From Pseudomonas sp. PDM05 (GTDB taxonomy: Bacteria > Pseudomonadota > Gammaproteobacteria > Pseudomonadales > Pseudomonadaceae): DNA of 64,000 nucleotides. Each line of letters opens with the position of its first letter. Within the stretch, counting starts at the first letter, position 1. The stretch spans positions 207,329-271,328 of the forward strand of contig NZ_JACVAC010000008.1 of the NCBI RefSeq assembly GCF_014851685.1, written 5' to 3'. Both the position numbers and the translations under genes were made by a program. The notes beneath the pieces are model-generated. The model was not told where the DNA came from. It ran no database searches and saw only the letters and a program-made list of their open reading frames with translations. Positions 46,972 through 56,267 of the stretch are shown here, in pieces.

Positions 46972-48120
46972 TCAGATTCGATTCACGGCAATGAGCGGCA
47001 AATCGTCGGCGGCATTCACTTCGCGCCCGGCGATATAACGTTCACTGCGGCGGGTGCGGTCCATCACCTGCCCGACCAGTTGGCCACAGGCGGCGTCGAT
47101 GTCTTCACCACGGGTGGTGCGGACGGTGACGTTGTAGCCAGCCTGGTGCAGTTGATCCTGGAAACGGCGGATCGCGTTGTTGCTCGGCCGCTCGTAGCCA
47201 GAATGGGGAAACGGGTTGAACGGGATCAGGTTGATCTTGCACGGGGTGTTCTTGAGCAACTCGATCATCTCGACGGCGTGTTCGACCTTGTCGTTGATGT
47301 CCTTGAGCAGGGTGTACTCGACGGTCAACACGCGTTTCTCACCCAAGGTCGCCATGTAACGCTGGCAGGATTCGAGCAGCATCTTAAGCGGATACTTCTT
47401 GTTGATCGGCACCAATTGGTTACGCAATGCGTCATTGGGTGCGTGCAGCGACAACGCCAGGGAGACGTCGATGTGCTTGGCCAGCTCATCGATCATCGGA
47501 ACCACGCCGGAGGTCGACAGGGTCACGCGGCGCTTGGAGATGCCGTAGCCCAGGTCGTCCATCATCAGGTGCATGGCGGAGATGACGTTGTCGAAGTTCA
47601 GCAGCGGCTCACCCATGCCCATCATCACCACGTTGGTGATGGCACGGTCGACGGTCGCCGGGACGCTGCCAAAGGATTTGTTGGCAATCCACACCTGGCC
47701 GATGACTTCGGCGGCGGTGAGGTTGCTATTGAAGCCTTGCTTGCCGGTGGAGCAGAAACTGCAATCCAGGGCACAGCCTGCCTGGGACGAAACGCACAAG
47801 GTGCCACGTTTGCCCTGGGGAATGTATACGGTCTCGACGCAGCTGCCGGACGCCACGCGCACCACCCACTTACGGGTGCCGTCGCTGGAGATGTCCTCGC
47901 TGACCACTTCGGGACCACGCACCTCGGCAATAGCCTTGAGCTTGTCGCGCAGGGCCTTGCTGACGTTCGTCATGGCGTCGAAATCATCGACGCCAAAGTG
48001 GTGAATCCATTTCATTACCTGACCGGCACGGAAACGCTTCTCCCCGATTGAGTCGAAGAATTTCTCCATTTCCGGCTGGGTCAGACCCAGCAGGTTGGTT
48101 TTAACAGTCGATGTAGTCAT
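46972..48120 (-). CDS. rlmN: 23S rRNA/tRNA adenine-C2 methyltransferase RlmN
   Basis: The 382-residue radical-SAM enzyme methylates A2503 of 23S rRNA and A37 of some tRNAs. The cluster motif GCALDCSFCSTG (Cx3Cx2C) is present near residue 110, and a further Cys (TRGEDIDAACGQL) near residue 350 matches the catalytic methylated Cys. It begins the run toward pilW, rodZ and ispG. Confidence 0.96.
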   Translation of the reverse strand: MTTSTVKTNLLGLTQPEMEKFFDSIGEKRFRAGQVMKWIHHFGVDDFDAMTNVSKALRDKLKAIAEVRGPEVVSEDISSDGTRKWVVRVASGSCVETVYIPQGKRGTLCVSSQAGCALDCSFCSTGKQGFNSNLTAAEVIGQVWIANKSFGSVPATVDRAITNVVMMGMGEPLLNFDNVISAMHLMMDDLGYGISKRRVTLSTSGVVPMIDELAKHIDVSLALSLHAPNDALRNQLVPINKKYPLKMLLESCQRYMATLGEKRVLTVEYTLLKDINDKVEHAVEMIELLKNTPCKINLIPFNPFPHSGYERPSNNAIRRFQDQLHQAGYNVTVRTTRGEDIDAACGQLVGQVMDRTRRSERYIAGREVNAADDLPLIAVNRI

Positions 48121-48148
48121 GGATTCACCTTCACTCTTAAGCCAATGC

Positions 48149-48574
48149 TTAGCGAGTGGTTACTTCAGTAGCTGCGAAGAAGTACGAGATTTCACGAGCA
48201 GCTGCGGCTTCGGAGTCCGAACCGTGAACAGCGTTGGCGTCGATGGAATCAGCGAAGTCAGCACGGATGGTGCCGGCAGCAGCTTCTTTAGGGTTGGTAG
48301 CGCCCATCAGCTCACGGTTCAGAGCGATAGCGTTTTCGCCTTCCAGAACCTGAACAACAACAGGACCGGAGATCATGAAGGCAACCAGGTCGCCGAAGAA
48401 ACCACGAGCGCTGTGCTCAGCGTAGAAGCCTTCAGCTTCGGCTTTGGACAGTTGCTTGAGTTTCGAAGCTACAACCTTCAGGCCGGCTTTTTCGAAACGA
48501 GTGGTGATCTCGCCGATGACGTTTTTTGCAACAGCGTCAGGCTTGATGATGGAGAAAGTACGTTGAACAGCCAT
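48149..48574 (-). CDS. ndk: Nucleoside diphosphate kinase
   Basis: The 141-residue enzyme balances NTP pools. The phosphohistidine is His117 in NAVHGSDS. Length and N-terminus (MAVQRTFSIIKPDAV) are canonical. A terminator lies upstream (after iscX), so ndk probably has its own promoter. Confidence 0.97.
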   Translation of the reverse strand: MAVQRTFSIIKPDAVAKNVIGEITTRFEKAGLKVVASKLKQLSKAEAEGFYAEHSARGFFGDLVAFMISGPVVVQVLEGENAIALNRELMGATNPKEAAAGTIRADFADSIDANAVHGSDSEAAAAREISYFFAATEVTTR

Positions 48575-48601
48575 GGTGTAACTCCAGAAACGGTAATTTA
48601 C

Positions 48602-48634
48602 GAAAAATTAAACCCGCGAATTATACGCGGGTTA
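48602..48634 (-). terminator. Terminator of the isc operon
   Basis: AACCCGCG and CGCGGGTT enclose seven bases, followed on the minus strand by TAATTTTT. It is about 30 bases after the iscX stop and separates the isc operon from ndk. Confidence 0.85.
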
Positions 48635-48662
48635 TCGGGTATTGCCTAACCTGCGGGGATGA

Positions 48663-48863
48663 TCAGTCGATTTCTTCGATCCAGAGCGCCTGGACCGCTT
48701 CCAATACCTTCTCGCCACAGCGGCCAGAGGTGTTGTCGAAATCGGGAAGCTCCATGATCCAGCGCTGCAGATCAACGAAGTTGACCTTCAACGGATCCAC
48801 ATCCGGCTTCGCTTCAGCGAGCTCTTCAGCAATGCGCTGTACATCATTCCAACCATATTTCAT
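48663..48863 (-). CDS. iscX: Fe-S assembly protein IscX
   Basis: The 66-residue acidic protein (KYGWNDVQRIAEELAEAKPD at the start) is the small last member of the isc operon. It binds IscS and iron and modulates cluster assembly. Length matches E. coli IscX. Confidence 0.95.
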   Translation of the reverse strand: MKYGWNDVQRIAEELAEAKPDVDPLKVNFVDLQRWIMELPDFDNTSGRCGEKVLEAVQALWIEEID

Positions 48864-48877
48864 GACAGTACTACCAA

Positions 48878-49219
48878 TCAGTGCGGCGCTTCGGCCGCAT
48901 GGTTGAGCGAATATTTCGGAATTTCGACGGTGATGTCTTCAGTCCCGACCTTGGCCTGACAGCTTAGGCGCGAATGCGCCTCCAAGCCCCATGCGCGATC
49001 GAGAAAATCCTCTTCCAGCTCGTCGGCCTCTTCCAGAGAGTTGAACCCCTCGCGGATGATGCAGTGACAAGTGGTGCAGGCGCAGACGCCGCCGCAGGCA
49101 CTTTCGATCTCGATGTGGTTGTCATGGGCAACTTCGAGGATGGACTTGCCGGTCTCAGCCTCCACGACCATACCGTCCGGGCAATGCTCGGCGTGTGGCA
49201 GAAAAATGACCTGCGGCAT
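48878..49219 (-). CDS. fdx: 2Fe-2S ferredoxin of the isc system
   Basis: The 113-residue ferredoxin has the ligands Cys42, Cys48, Cys51 and Cys87, the exact spacing of the adrenodoxin-like Isc ferredoxin. It supplies electrons for cluster assembly on IscU. Two bases separate it from hscA. Confidence 0.96.
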   Translation of the reverse strand: MPQVIFLPHAEHCPDGMVVEAETGKSILEVAHDNHIEIESACGGVCACTTCHCIIREGFNSLEEADELEEDFLDRAWGLEAHSRLSCQAKVGTEDITVEIPKYSLNHAAEAPH

Positions 49220-49222
49220 TAA

Positions 49223-51085
49223 TTATTCCTCGATTTCATTCAGGTTGCGTCCCGCCAGGGCGGCTTTTACCGTCTGGTCCATGCGGCGGGCGGCAAAGGC
49301 ATCGGTCACTTGCGACAGGCGCTTGGTCTGCTGCTCGATGGCATAACCATCGGTGCCCTTCATCAGTTCGGCCAGTTCCTGCATCTGCAGGTCGATGACC
49401 ATGCGCTCTTCGGCGTCCAGCAGGCGCTCGCCGTCGACATCCAGGGCGCCCTGCACCGCTTCGAGCAGGCGCTGGGCATCCACTTGTTGCTCACGCAGTA
49501 CGCGGGCGACCTTGTCGTCACTGGCGTGCTGGAACGAATCCTTGAGCATCTTGGCGATTTCACCATCAGTGAGGCCATAGGACGGCTTGACCTGGATGCT
49601 CGCCTCAACGCCCGAACCCATCTCGCGCGCGGCCACGTTCAGCAGGCCGTCGGCGTCGACCTGGAAGGTCACGCGGATCTTCGCCGCACCCGCCACCATC
49701 GCCGGGATGCCACGCAATTCAAAGCGCGCCAGGGAGCGGCAGTCGCTGATCAGCTCGCGCTCGCCTTGCAGCACATGGATCATCATGGCCGTCTGGCCAT
49801 CTTTGTACGTAGTGAAATCCTGGGCGCGGGCGACGGGGATGGTGGTGTTGCGTGGAATCACCTTCTCCATCAGGCCGCCCATGGTTTCCAGCCCCAGGGA
49901 CAATGGAATCACGTCAAGCAGCAGCAGTTCGCCGCCGTCACGCTTGTTGCCGGCCAGGGTGTCGGCCTGGATGGCGGCGCCAATGGCGACGACTTGATCC
50001 GGGTCGATTTCGGTCAACGGCTGGCGACCAAAGGCTTCAGCGACCGCCTCACGAACGCGCGGCACGCGAGTTGAACCACCGACCATGACCACGGCGCCGA
50101 CATCTTCCAACTCGATACCGGAATCACGCACGGCGCGGCGGCAGGCCTTGAGGCTGCGGGCGACCATCGGCTCGATGAGCGAATCGAAGGCTTCACGGGT
50201 CAGTTGGGCCGACCAGTTGCCGTAGGAGACGTCAACAGATGCAGCGTCAGTCAGTGCTTCCTTGGCGGCACAGGCGGTTTGCAACAGGTTGCGTTGCGCG
50301 CCCGGGTCCAGGTCGGCAGACAAGCCGGCGCTGCTGATGATCCAGCCCGCGATGGCGTGGTCGAAGTCGTCACCGCCCAAGGCACTGTCGCCTCCGGTGG
50401 CCAGCACTTCAAACACGCCGCCGGTCAGGCGCAGGATCGAAATATCAAAGGTGCCGCCGCCCAGGTCGTAGATCGCAACCAGGCCTTCGGCATGCTGGTC
50501 GAGGCCATAAGCCACCGCTGCCGCCGTCGGCTCGTTGAGCAGGCGCAGCACGTTCAGACCGGCGAGTTTTGCCGCATCCTTGGTGGCCTGGCGCTGGGCG
50601 TCATCGAAGTACGCCGGAACGGTGATCACCGCCCCCACCAGTTCGCCGCCCAAGGTGGTTTCCGCACGCAGGCGCAGCACCTTGAGAATATCGGCCGACA
50701 CTTCCACCGGACTTTTCGGGCCCTGGACGGTGTCGATGAACGGCATGTGGGACTCGCCACCGACAAAGCGGTACGGCAGCTGGTCACCCAACTGCTTGAC
50801 GTCGGACAAACCACGCCCCATCAGGCGCTTGACCGACAGCACGGTGTTCAACGGATCGGTAGACGCCGCCAGCCTGGCTGACTCACCCACTTCGGTACGG
50901 TCAGCGTGGTAACGCACGGCGGACGGCAGGATCACCTGGCCATCGGCGTCGGGTAGTGGCTCGGACAGGCCGCTGCGCAAGGCAGCGACCAGGGAATTGG
51001 TGGTGCCCAGGTCAATCCCGACCGCCAGGCGACGCTGGTGCGGTTGAGGGCTTTGGCCGGGTTCGGCGATTTGCAGTAGGGCCAT
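49223..51085 (-). CDS. hscA: Hsp70-type chaperone HscA
   Basis: The 620-residue Hsp70 homologue has the ATPase domain (GIDLGTTNSLVAAL at about 24-37, IYDLGGGTFDISI near 208) and a C-terminal substrate-binding domain. With HscB it recognises the LPPVK motif of IscU and drives cluster transfer. LPPVK is present in the IscU of this window. Confidence 0.96.
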   Translation of the reverse strand: MALLQIAEPGQSPQPHQRRLAVGIDLGTTNSLVAALRSGLSEPLPDADGQVILPSAVRYHADRTEVGESARLAASTDPLNTVLSVKRLMGRGLSDVKQLGDQLPYRFVGGESHMPFIDTVQGPKSPVEVSADILKVLRLRAETTLGGELVGAVITVPAYFDDAQRQATKDAAKLAGLNVLRLLNEPTAAAVAYGLDQHAEGLVAIYDLGGGTFDISILRLTGGVFEVLATGGDSALGGDDFDHAIAGWIISSAGLSADLDPGAQRNLLQTACAAKEALTDAASVDVSYGNWSAQLTREAFDSLIEPMVARSLKACRRAVRDSGIELEDVGAVVMVGGSTRVPRVREAVAEAFGRQPLTEIDPDQVVAIGAAIQADTLAGNKRDGGELLLLDVIPLSLGLETMGGLMEKVIPRNTTIPVARAQDFTTYKDGQTAMMIHVLQGERELISDCRSLARFELRGIPAMVAGAAKIRVTFQVDADGLLNVAAREMGSGVEASIQVKPSYGLTDGEIAKMLKDSFQHASDDKVARVLREQQVDAQRLLEAVQGALDVDGERLLDAEERMVIDLQMQELAELMKGTDGYAIEQQTKRLSQVTDAFAARRMDQTVKAALAGRNLNEIEE

Positions 51086-51138
51086 GGTAATCAGGTCTTA
51101 TCTGTCTATCAGGCGTGCATCACGGGCAGCACACGGGG

Positions 51139-51660
51139 TTAATCGTCGAGGCGCTCTTCTAGCTGGCGCACTTCGTAGGTGAGCTTGTCGAGGAACTGCA
51201 TGCGCCGCATCAGGCGTTCGGCCTGTTCGCGTTGCGCAGCGTCATCCCAACAGGCTGCGAAGCTTTCGTTGAGCTCATCCTGGGCCGTTTTCAGACGACG
51301 CTTGAAGACTGCGACACCGGCCAGATCGGCCTCGTCCTGCAAGTCTTCGAGCTCTTCGCGCCACTGCATCTGCTGCATCAGGAAGTCAGGGTCATGCACG
51401 GTCACTTCCAGCGGCAACTCGCCACCGTTCATCGCGAGCAGGTAGCGCGCGCGTTTCGGGGGGCTTTTGAGCGTCTGATAGGCTTCGTTGAGGCTGGCCG
51501 ACTGCTCCAGCGCCAAGCGCTGCTCACGTTCGGTAGCGTCAGCAAAGCGGTCCGGATGCACACCACGCGCCAATTCTCGGTAGCGCGTGGCAAGCTGCTC
51601 AAGGTCCAGCCGAAAACTCGGCTGCAGCTCGAATAAAGCGAAATGACAAGGAGTACCCAC
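51139..51660 (-). CDS. hscB: J-domain co-chaperone HscB
   Basis: The 173-residue protein has an N-terminal J domain with HPD in RGVHPDRFAD and a C-terminal helical domain for binding IscU. I prefer the GTG at 51660 (VGTPCHFALFEL): TGAGG lies at proper distance, and it avoids the extra 13 residues of a longer frame that overlaps iscA. It is 8 bases after iscA. Confidence 0.93.
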   Translation of the reverse strand: MGTPCHFALFELQPSFRLDLEQLATRYRELARGVHPDRFADATEREQRLALEQSASLNEAYQTLKSPPKRARYLLAMNGGELPLEVTVHDPDFLMQQMQWREELEDLQDEADLAGVAVFKRRLKTAQDELNESFAACWDDAAQREQAERLMRRMQFLDKLTYEVRQLEERLDD

Positions 51661-51668
51661 GAATAGCC

Positions 51669-51992
51669 TCAGATGTTGAAGCTTTCGCCGCAGCCACATT
51701 CACCGCGTACGTTGGGGTTGTTGAACTTGAAGCCTTCGTTCAACCCTTCCTTGACGAAATCGAGTTCGGTGCCGTCCAGGTAGGTCAGGCTTTTAGGGTC
51801 GATGATCACTTTCTCGCCGTGACTTTCGAACACCTGGTCTTCCGCAACCACCTCGTCGACGAACTCCAGCACATAGGCAAGGCCGGAACAGCCCGTGGTG
51901 CGTACACCCAGACGAATCCCCTCACCTTTACCGCGCCCATCCAGGGAGCGTCGCACGTGCCGCGCAGCCGCTTCTGTCATGCTGATAGCCAT
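51669..51992 (-). CDS. iscA: A-type Fe-S carrier IscA
   Basis: The 107-residue protein has the conserved Cys35 (TTGCSGL), Cys99 and Cys101 (ECGCGESF) that bind iron or a cluster. The start at 51992 (MAISMTEAAARHV) has AGGAG upstream; the frame eight codons longer is not needed. Confidence 0.95.
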   Translation of the reverse strand: MAISMTEAAARHVRRSLDGRGKGEGIRLGVRTTGCSGLAYVLEFVDEVVAEDQVFESHGEKVIIDPKSLTYLDGTELDFVKEGLNEGFKFNNPNVRGECGCGESFNI

Positions 51993-52020
51993 CGTTGACT
52001 CCTTACTCGTCGCCAAATGC

Positions 52021-52407
52021 TTAGATCAAGCCTTTCTTCTGCTTGTAGTCGCGAACGGCCGCCTTGATGGCGTCTTCTGCGAGTACGGAGCAGTGGATTT
52101 TCACTGGCGGCAGGGCCAGTTCTTCGGCCAGCTGGGTGTTGCTGATGGTGACAGCCTCATCCAGGGTCTTGCCTTTCATCCATTCGGTCGCCAGGGAGCT
52201 GGAGGCGATGGCCGAACCGCAGCCGTAGGTCTTGAACTTGGCGTCTTCGATAACGCCCGCGTCGTTGACCTTGATCTGCAGGCGCATGACATCGCCGCAC
52301 GCCGGGGCGCCGACCATGCCGGTGCCGACGTCTGGGTCTTCCGCGTCCATCTTGCCGACGTTACGCGGGTTTTCGTAGTGGTCGATGACCTTTTCGCTGT
52401 AAGCCAT
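52021..52407 (-). CDS. iscU: Fe-S scaffold protein IscU
   Basis: The 128-residue scaffold has Cys37, Cys63 and Cys106, and the HscA recognition motif LPPVK at residues 99-103. Clusters are built here with sulfur from IscS. Confidence 0.97.
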   Translation of the reverse strand: MAYSEKVIDHYENPRNVGKMDAEDPDVGTGMVGAPACGDVMRLQIKVNDAGVIEDAKFKTYGCGSAIASSSLATEWMKGKTLDEAVTISNTQLAEELALPPVKIHCSVLAEDAIKAAVRDYKQKKGLI

Positions 52408-52506
52408 GGTACTGAATCCTCACTCATCAGGGCCGCTCTGGAACCCTGTAGACACGCCTGCGTTTTCCGCCACGTGCCTACAGAGCCGGGGTGGCGGCTT
52501 CTATAT

Positions 52507-53721
52507 TTAGTGTGCTGCCCACTCGATCTTGGAAATGTCGACACCGTCTTTGTACATGTCCCACAGCGGCGACAGAACGCGCAGCTTGTTGACGGCTTCG
52601 CAGACTTTCTGCGCGGCGTAGTCGACTTCTTCTTCGGTGGTGAAGCGGCCGAACGTAAAGCGGATCGAGCTGTGTGCCAGTTCGTCGTTGCGGCCCAGGG
52701 CGCGCAGTACGTACGACGGCTCAAGGGACGCCGAGGTGCAGGCCGAACCGGACGAAACCGCCAGGTCCTTGAGCGCCATGATCAGCGACTCGCCTTCGAC
52801 GTAGTTGAAGCTCAAGTTCAGGTTGTGCGGTACACGGGCGGTCATGCTGCCGTTGATGTACAGCTCTTCAAGGTTCTCGACCTGCTTGTAGAAGCGGTCG
52901 CTCAGGGCCTTGATACGGATGTTTTCGGCAGCCATGTCTTCCTTGGCTACACGGAAGGCTTCGCCCATGCCGACGATCTGGTGGGTTGCCAGGGTGCCCG
53001 AACGCATGCCGCGCTCGTGACCGCCGCCGTGCATGGTGGCTTCGATGCGTACGCGAGGCTTGCGGCTCACGTACAGCGCGCCGATGCCTTTAGGGCCATA
53101 GGTCTTGTGGGCGGAGAACGACATCAGGTCGACTTTCAGCTTCGACAGGTCGATGTCGACCTTGCCGGTGGACTGGGCCGCATCGACATGCAGCAACACG
53201 CCTTTGGAGCGGGTCAGCTCGCCGATGGCCGCGATGTCGTTGATGGTGCCGATTTCGTTGTTCACGTGGATCACGGAAACCAGAATGGTGTCTTCACGCA
53301 GCTCGGCTTCGATCATGGCCGGAGTGACGATACCGTCGGTGGTTGGTTCAAGGTAAGTGACCTCGAAACCTTCACGCTCCAGTTGGCGCATGGTGTCGAG
53401 GACAGCCTTGTGCTCGATCTTGGTGGTGATCAGGTGCTTGCCTTTGGTCGCGTAGAAGTGCGCGGCGCCCTTGATTGCCAGGTTGTCGGATTCGGTAGCA
53501 CCGGAGGTCCAGACGATTTCGCGCGGGTCGGCATTGACCAGGTCAGCGACTTGGCGACGAGCGTTCTCGACCGCTTCCTCGGCCTTCCAGCCAAATACGT
53601 GGGAACGGGAGGCAGGGTTGCCGAAGTTTCCGTCAACCAGCAGGCACTCGCTCATCTTTTGCGCGACACGCGGATCAACCGGGGTGGTCGCTGAGTAATC
53701 AAGGTAAATCGGCAATTTCAT
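52507..53721 (-). CDS. iscS: Cysteine desulfurase IscS
   Basis: The 404-residue PLP enzyme supplies sulfur for clusters and tRNA thiolation. Lys206 (SAHKTYGP) binds PLP and Cys328 (SSGSACTSAS) carries the persulfide, exactly as in E. coli. It follows iscR by 50 bases. Confidence 0.97.
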   Translation of the reverse strand: MKLPIYLDYSATTPVDPRVAQKMSECLLVDGNFGNPASRSHVFGWKAEEAVENARRQVADLVNADPREIVWTSGATESDNLAIKGAAHFYATKGKHLITTKIEHKAVLDTMRQLEREGFEVTYLEPTTDGIVTPAMIEAELREDTILVSVIHVNNEIGTINDIAAIGELTRSKGVLLHVDAAQSTGKVDIDLSKLKVDLMSFSAHKTYGPKGIGALYVSRKPRVRIEATMHGGGHERGMRSGTLATHQIVGMGEAFRVAKEDMAAENIRIKALSDRFYKQVENLEELYINGSMTARVPHNLNLSFNYVEGESLIMALKDLAVSSGSACTSASLEPSYVLRALGRNDELAHSSIRFTFGRFTTEEEVDYAAQKVCEAVNKLRVLSPLWDMYKDGVDISKIEWAAH

Positions 53722-53771
53722 GGACTTTCTCCTAAATCAGGCTGGCTGGCGTGCCGTTAGCTCTTCGGCTG

Positions 53772-54263
53772 TCACTCGACGGCGGACGCTTCGATCTTGT
53801 CCAGACGCGGCGCCTTGGTATTGCAACGGCGCTGGTCCTGACGCTGGGCTACTTCTTGCACCTCACGGCGAGTCACAAGATCAGCCAAGCTGATACCACT
53901 CAAAAACTCATGGATCTGCAGGCTCAAGTCACACCACAGGTGGTGCGTCAGGCAGGTGTCGCCGGCATGGCAATCACCCAGACCCTGGCATTTGGTGGCG
54001 TCGACGGATTCGTTGACCGCATCGATCACCTGGGCGACCTGGATGCCCTGCATATCGCGGGACAGCTGATAGCCACCACCCGGCCCACGCACACTGGAAA
54101 CCAGATTGCTGCGGCGCAATTTGGCGAACAGTTGCTCAAGATAGGACAGGGAAATGCCTTGGCGCTCGGAGATATCGGCCAGGGACACCGGCCCAGTTTG
54201 CGCGTGCAAAGCCAAGTCAAGCATGGCAGTCACCGCGTATCGGCCTTTTGTAGTCAGTCTCAT
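53772..54263 (-). CDS. iscR: Fe-S-sensing repressor IscR
   Basis: The 163-residue Rrf2-family regulator has an N-terminal winged helix and cluster ligands Cys92, Cys98, Cys104 with His107, the same spacing as in E. coli. With a 2Fe-2S cluster it represses the isc operon. The start at 54263 (MRLTTKGRYAVTAMLDLAL) is canonical; a long N-terminal extension through the promoter and REP is rejected. Confidence 0.96.
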   Translation of the reverse strand: MRLTTKGRYAVTAMLDLALHAQTGPVSLADISERQGISLSYLEQLFAKLRRSNLVSSVRGPGGGYQLSRDMQGIQVAQVIDAVNESVDATKCQGLGDCHAGDTCLTHHLWCDLSLQIHEFLSGISLADLVTRREVQEVAQRQDQRRCNTKAPRLDKIEASAVE

Positions 54264-54296
54264 GGACAAGTACCAAGGTGTTTCAGAATGGGAGCG

Positions 54297-54354
54297 AGTA
54301 TGCGATTCCCGAGTATTTAAGTCAACTATAAGACCTAGTACTTTAGTCAGGATT
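54297..54354 (-). promoter_or_regulatory. iscR promoter with IscR type 1 sites
   Basis: On the minus strand a -35 TTGACT (54320-54325) and -10 CATACT (54297-54302) are 17 bp apart. The -35 box lies within a sequence at 54305-54329 that matches the E. coli type 1 IscR consensus at most positions. A weaker match abuts it at 54330-54354. Tandem sites over the promoter agree with autorepression by holo-IscR. Confidence 0.8.
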
Positions 54355-54451
54355 ACCCGTAAAAAGGGCGCGCGAATCATAGCAGGATGGGGTGGTGACG
54401 AACAGCGGGAAGGCGACCGGACTGGGACCGCGAGACCAACGGAGATCAAAA

Positions 54452-54540
54452 GTGGGAGCGGGCTTGCTCGCGAAAGCAGTGAGCCAGTCAATATATTTGG
54501 CGACTGATACACCGTATTCGCGAGCAAGCCCGCTCCCACA
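54452..54540. repeat. Paired inverted REP elements
   Basis: GTGGGAGCGGGCTTGCTCGC and its inverted copy lie between iscR and cysE. Confidence 0.85.
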
Positions 54541-54565
54541 AGGGGTTTGCGGCGATTGCGAGAAC

Positions 54566-55348
54566 TCAGCTCGCCCTGGTAGCCGCTTCGTCCTTGATTT
54601 CGGCGAAGTCTTCTTCGCGCAACTCAGGCAGCTCCTTCGCACAGTAAGGACTCCCCAGATCCTTCAACGCACCGCACATACCCTCCAGCTTGCCGTCCAC
54701 CGCTTGCAGATGATCGAGCAACTGGCCAATGGCACGCGCCACCGGGTCAGGCATATCTTCGCTGACGCCATAGGCATCGAAGCCGATCTTCTCGGCCATG
54801 GCCTTGCGCTTGGCTTCCTGCTCTTCGCCGACTTCCGGCTTGACGATAATGCGCCCGGGAATGCCGACAACGGTGGCGCCAGGCGGCACAGCCTTGGTCA
54901 CGACGGCGTTGGACCCGACTTTCGCGCCGGCACCAACGGTAAACGGGCCGAGCACCTTGGCGCCCGCTCCGACCACCACACCATTCTCCAGGGTCGGATG
55001 GCGCTTGCCCTTGTTCCAGCTGGTGCCGCCAAGGGTCACACCCTGGTAGAGCGTCACGTCGTCGCCGATTTCTGCGGTCTCGCCGATAACAATGCCCATG
55101 CCATGGTCGATAAAGAAGCGACGCCCCACCTTGGCTCCCGGATGAATCTCGATCCCCGTCATCCAACGCCCGAAGTTCGACACCAGCCGCGCCAGCCATT
55201 TCCAGCCCATGCCCCACAACGCGCTGGACAAGCGGTGAATCCAGATAGCGTGCATGCCCGGGTAGCAGGTCAGCACTTCAAAGGCGTTGCGCGCCGCCGG
55301 GTCCCGGTGGAAAACACTTTGGATATCTTCTCGCAAACGCTCGAACAT
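54566..55348 (-). CDS. cysE: Serine O-acetyltransferase
   Basis: The 260-residue enzyme makes O-acetylserine for cysteine synthesis. It has the left-handed hexapeptide-repeat domain and the catalytic segment FIDHGMGIVIGE. It belongs to the CysE form often encoded next to iscR, which links cysteine supply to IscS. It follows trmJ by three bases. Confidence 0.94.
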   Translation of the reverse strand: MFERLREDIQSVFHRDPAARNAFEVLTCYPGMHAIWIHRLSSALWGMGWKWLARLVSNFGRWMTGIEIHPGAKVGRRFFIDHGMGIVIGETAEIGDDVTLYQGVTLGGTSWNKGKRHPTLENGVVVGAGAKVLGPFTVGAGAKVGSNAVVTKAVPPGATVVGIPGRIIVKPEVGEEQEAKRKAMAEKIGFDAYGVSEDMPDPVARAIGQLLDHLQAVDGKLEGMCGALKDLGSPYCAKELPELREEDFAEIKDEAATRAS

Positions 55349-55351
55349 TTT

Positions 55352-56122
55352 TTAATCCTTCCGCTTTAGAAGCTCACCACGGGCCGCTTTCTGGGTTTCC
55401 GTGAGGATGCCACGCAATATATTCATTTCCGCCCGGCTGACCGAGCTGCGTCCGTACAAGCGACGCAGGCGCGCCATCAAGTGCCGTGGTTTTTCAGGAT
55501 CGAGGAACTCGATGGCCACCAGGGTTTGCTCCAGGTGCTCATAGAACCGCTCCAGCTCGTCCATGGTGGCCAGCTCGCCACTTTTGGTCGAAGCGACTTC
55601 TTCCTTTTCCACTTTGCTCGGCTGGCCAGCAGCGGCCAGCCAGGCCATGCGCACTTCGTAAGTCAACACCTGCACCGCCGCCCCAAGGTTCAAGGAACTG
55701 AACTCGGGATCTGATGGAATGTGTACGTGGTAATGACATCGCTGCAGCTCGTCATTGGTCAGGCCGGAATCTTCACGACCGAATACCAGGGCGATTTCGG
55801 CGCCACCAGCGGCCTCCTCCACCACTTTGGTTCCGCATTCGCGCGGATCCAGCAGCGGCCAGGGGATGCGGCGGTCGCGGGCGCTGGTGCCGAGCACCAG
55901 GTTGCAGCCGACCAAGGCGTCTTCCAGCGTGGCGACCACCTGTGCATTTGCAAGGATGTCATTGGCGCCCGAAGCGCGGGCATCGGCCTCGTGGTGCGGG
56001 AACACGCGCGGCTCGACCAGCACCAGGCGCGTCAGCCCCATGTTTTTCATGGCTCGCGCCACCCCGCCGATATTGCCGGGATGACTGGTATTGACCAAGA
56101 CGACACGAATGTTTTGCAGCAA
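55352..56122 (-). CDS. trmJ: tRNA (cytidine/uridine-32-2'-O)-methyltransferase TrmJ
   Basis: The 256-residue SPOUT methyltransferase has the knot motifs NTSHPGNIGGVARAMKNMGL, ALVFGREDSGLTNDEL and the C-terminal FSSLNLGAAVQVLTYE. It methylates the ribose of nucleotide 32 in several tRNAs. It is divergent from suhB and upstream of cysE. Confidence 0.94.
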   Translation of the reverse strand: MLQNIRVVLVNTSHPGNIGGVARAMKNMGLTRLVLVEPRVFPHHEADARASGANDILANAQVVATLEDALVGCNLVLGTSARDRRIPWPLLDPRECGTKVVEEAAGGAEIALVFGREDSGLTNDELQRCHYHVHIPSDPEFSSLNLGAAVQVLTYEVRMAWLAAAGQPSKVEKEEVASTKSGELATMDELERFYEHLEQTLVAIEFLDPEKPRHLMARLRRLYGRSSVSRAEMNILRGILTETQKAARGELLKRKD

Positions 56123-56203
56123 GGGAGGCGCTCTCGGACACAGGAAAGGGGAGCAAATCTTACAGAACCGCCTAAGGTTATGCCATGAAAGCGAACGTCG
56201 TCC

Positions 56204-56231
56204 TTCACCTGAAGAAAGTTTCTGCTAGAAT
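56204..56231 (+). promoter_or_regulatory. Probable suhB promoter
   Basis: A weak -35 TTCACC (56204-56209) and a good -10 TAGAAT (56226-56231) are separated by 16 bp, about 37 bases before suhB. Confidence 0.5.
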
Positions 56232-56267
56232 GCCCGGCTTTCTTTAACAACCTTAGGTGACACATCC

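Noticed and set aside
54264..54539. 92-codon N-terminal extension of iscR
   Set aside because: It runs through the IscR-binding promoter and a REP copy; the canonical start is at 54263.
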